Source of the DNA: Carettochelys insculpta
Lineage: Eukaryota > Chordata > Testudines > Carettochelyidae
Direction of reading: 5' to 3'
DNA length: 64,000 bases
NCBI RefSeq assembly: GCF_033958435.1
Contig: NC_134139.1
Span: 205,637,501-205,701,500, forward strand
Part shown: positions 62,101 through 64,000 of the stretch, piece by piece
Position numbering within the stretch: position 1 is the stretch's first letter
Layout: every line of letters starts with the position of its first letter
Made by a program: the position numbers and the translations under genes
The notes under the pieces: generated by a model
The model's input: the letters and a program-made list of their open reading frames with translations, nothing else
The model's database searches: none
Told to the model about the DNA's origin: nothing

Positions 62101-63835
62101 GCCAGAGCTTTACAGTCCAGGGCTCTGAACCATGGTCCTTTTTTGGTTCTGCCACAGACTTCCTGTATATTACCTGGGATAAAACATTTAATCTCTCTGT
62201 GCCTCAGTTGGAATAAATAATATGTTCTTCCCCCTACCTTTGTCTGTATGGAGATGGTGAGCTTTCCACATCAGGGGCTGTCTTTTATTCTCTTTGCACA
62301 GGGCCTCACACAATTAAGACCTGAACAGTGCCTGCAGGCCCTGTGTGCAGCATCACCACTGTCACACCTTTTCCTGTGTCATGTGAAAAAGAATTGGCCA
62401 AACTGAGACCTGCCAGAGGGAGGAGAACGTGGATGGATGTGTCAGAGCATGCTTGGCAGAGAAAGGCAATGGATAAAAGCGCAAGCTACAGCTTGATGAT
62501 AAGTTAAAATAGGTAACTGGCATAAAACAAACATCCTTTCTCAAAGGCAGATTTGTCCAGGGTGCAGCACCGACAGCAAGGAGGGGGCATAGTCCTCGAA
62601 AGACATAACAAGAAGCCAAGGGCAATTTAGGCTCAATGGCTGGTGATCCTTCCACGGCCTCATAGACCTCACCATTGTCTCCAGAAGGAAGTGATAGAAA
62701 TATCCTCATGGGCATCTTCTAAAACTAGGTTGGGCGACGGACAGGATCGGAGGTGAAAGTACCTTAAGTTTCTTACAGGTGCTGTTGTGTCACACACCGA
62801 GGGGTTGGGGAGGGCTCGGGGGGGGGAGGGGTGTTGCAGTACTACAGTACCTGTAAGAAAATTAAGTGTGGAGAGAGGTCATGGTAGGAGGTGGGGCTGG
62901 GTGGGTGTAGGAGCTAGGGAGTATGGGGGGACACAGGGAAGGAGACTGGGGGGGTGGGGAGGATTGAGGGTTGGGATATATGAGAAGGGGCTCAGGGCAG
63001 GGGGTGGGGCATGAGGAGGGGCTCAGAGAGGGGGGTGGGGGCATGAGGAGGGGCTTAGGAAGGGGGCATGAGGAGGGGCTCAGGGCAGGGGGTGGGGGTG
63101 CGAGGAGGGGCTCAGGGAGGGGTGTGGGGGTGTGAGGAGCGGCTCAGGGCAGTGGCTGCAGAGAATGCAGGGGGCAAGGGTGCTGTTTAGGGAGAGGGGC
63201 TCAGTTACCACCCCCACAAGATTCATACCAGGAGGCCGCTAGCTGTTCCCCTTCATCCCTCTCAGGGAGGGAGAGAGACGCTCACAGCATGGGTCACTCA
63301 CTCCTCAGGCCCCTGCTGCCCCCCGCCAGCAGATAGAGGTCTGCACACCCTGCGTGCTTTGCTCTTGCTCCCTGAGGGGCAGGGGACAACAAGCAGCCCT
63401 CCCCAGTCCTCCCTAAATGGCTCCCAGGGGTGGGGGGTTCTGGCCTCTTTCACCTGCCTGCTAGGTGCTTAGCAGGGAGCCCTAGGGGAACAGCTGGGAG
63501 CATGCCGTGTGTCTCCTGCCATCCCATGCCCCAGCTGGCCGGCCCTCTCTTTCTGGAGCAGCACAATGGATGCACCGGCTCACTCTCAGCTCTGATTGCA
63601 CTGTAGCAACAATCCTTCGCAGGACCCTGGGCATGAGCTAGATGACCTAAGAGGACTTTTCCAGATAAAATTCTTGGGTGCACCGTCTGTCATGGTCATC
63701 CCTGCAGAGTCCAACCAGGGAGCAAGGGCCCTGGGCGTTAGGTGCTGTAAGCAAACCTAATGAAAAGGAAGTACATGCTCCAAGGAGTGTAACATCTACA
63801 TGTAATATGAGACAACAGCTGATGGAAGAAACAAA
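62101..63835. other. Intergenic DNA with MIR-like and G-rich stretches
   Basis: 62130-62340 is MIR-like ('taatctctctgtgcctcagt', 'gtgagctttccacatcaggg'). The G-rich array is listed separately. No exon was found to 63835. Confidence 0.45.
62936..63150 (+). repeat. G-rich minisatellite
   Basis: Repeated 'catgaggaggggctcag' and 'gaggaggggctcagggcagg' units spaced about 33-45 bases, with many runs of three or more G on the plus strand. Upstream from 62810 the sequence is already G-rich. Guanine quadruplex formation is plausible. Confidence 0.7.
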
Positions 63836-64000
63836 GGCTCCATCTACACTATAGTGGGGAGCAGTGCTCTGAGATTGATCCCCCTGCAGTCGACTTGGCA
63901 GGTCTGGTCACGCTGCGATCAACACCGGCACAAAAAGAGCAAGGGAAGGGCACCGGAGAGTTTCTTGATCACCTGCACTGTCGACACCACAGCCACTCAG
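63836..64000. repeat. MITE, truncated by the window edge
   Basis: Begins 'ggctccatctacactatagt' and continues 'gattgatccccctgcagtcg', resembling the end structure of the element at 35811. The other end lies beyond the window. Confidence 0.4.

Noticed and set aside
32516..64000. Exons of the next genes expected from mammalian order (for example RP1L1 or SOX7)
   Set aside because: No doublecortin- or HMG-box-like coding stretch was seen on either strand; the genes may lie beyond the window.

Overview
The window is vertebrate nuclear DNA and most likely comes from a turtle. The evidence is a single spliced, low-density gene region packed with CR1/L3 retrotransposons, old CORE/MIR-type SINEs, Penelope-like fold-backs, hAT pieces and palindromic MITEs with 3-bp target duplications. 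A crocodilian or other archosauromorph is less likely. Nothing bacterial is present: there are no operons, rRNA genes or CRISPR arrays.

Genes. Two host genes can be read, both on the plus strand. Positions 231-395 hold the terminal coding exon of MSRA (peptide methionine sulfoxide reductase A). Positions 3716-32515 hold a complete five-exon chymotrypsin-fold serine protease that I identify as PRSS55. The exons are 3716-3770, 7787-7976, 11865-12115, 25582-25724 and 32204-32515. All splice sites are GT/AG and all phases agree, giving a 316-residue product. It has a signal peptide, ten cysteines that pair as five expected disulfides, an intact His/Asp/Ser triad and a C-terminal GPI-type tail. 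MSRA followed by PRSS55 matches the known mammalian gene order. The notable feature is that three near-invariant active-site positions (193, 215 and 226 in chymotrypsin numbering) are all arginine, and the residue after the activation cleavage is threonine. Charge and bulk therefore line the pocket although the triad is intact.

Layout. 1-3.7 kb: MSRA 3' end and intergenic repeats. 3.7-32.5 kb: PRSS55, whose introns carry nested CR1 copies, a 1.4-kb inverted LINE, an LTR inside a hAT element, and an L3/CR1-type LINE with a 763-codon open reading frame (20438-22729). 32.5-36.7 kb: a MITE cluster and an AT-rich repeat-poor block. About 36.7-41.9 kb: a near full-length CR1 with its SGNH-esterase ORF1 and broken ORF2, split by a 711-bp transposon. 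42-64 kb: no recognisable host gene; more LINEs, a GC-rich element with a 54-bp minisatellite, LTR-like pieces, hAT MITEs and a G-rich minisatellite, ending in a MITE that runs off the window.

Several insertions can be dated relative to one another because they nest: CR1 in CR1, LINE in CR1, hAT in CR1, LTR in hAT, 711-bp transposon in CR1, MITE in MIR, and fold-back in CR1. Many keep exact target-site duplications. All repeat class names come from structure and motif recognition, not from a database search.
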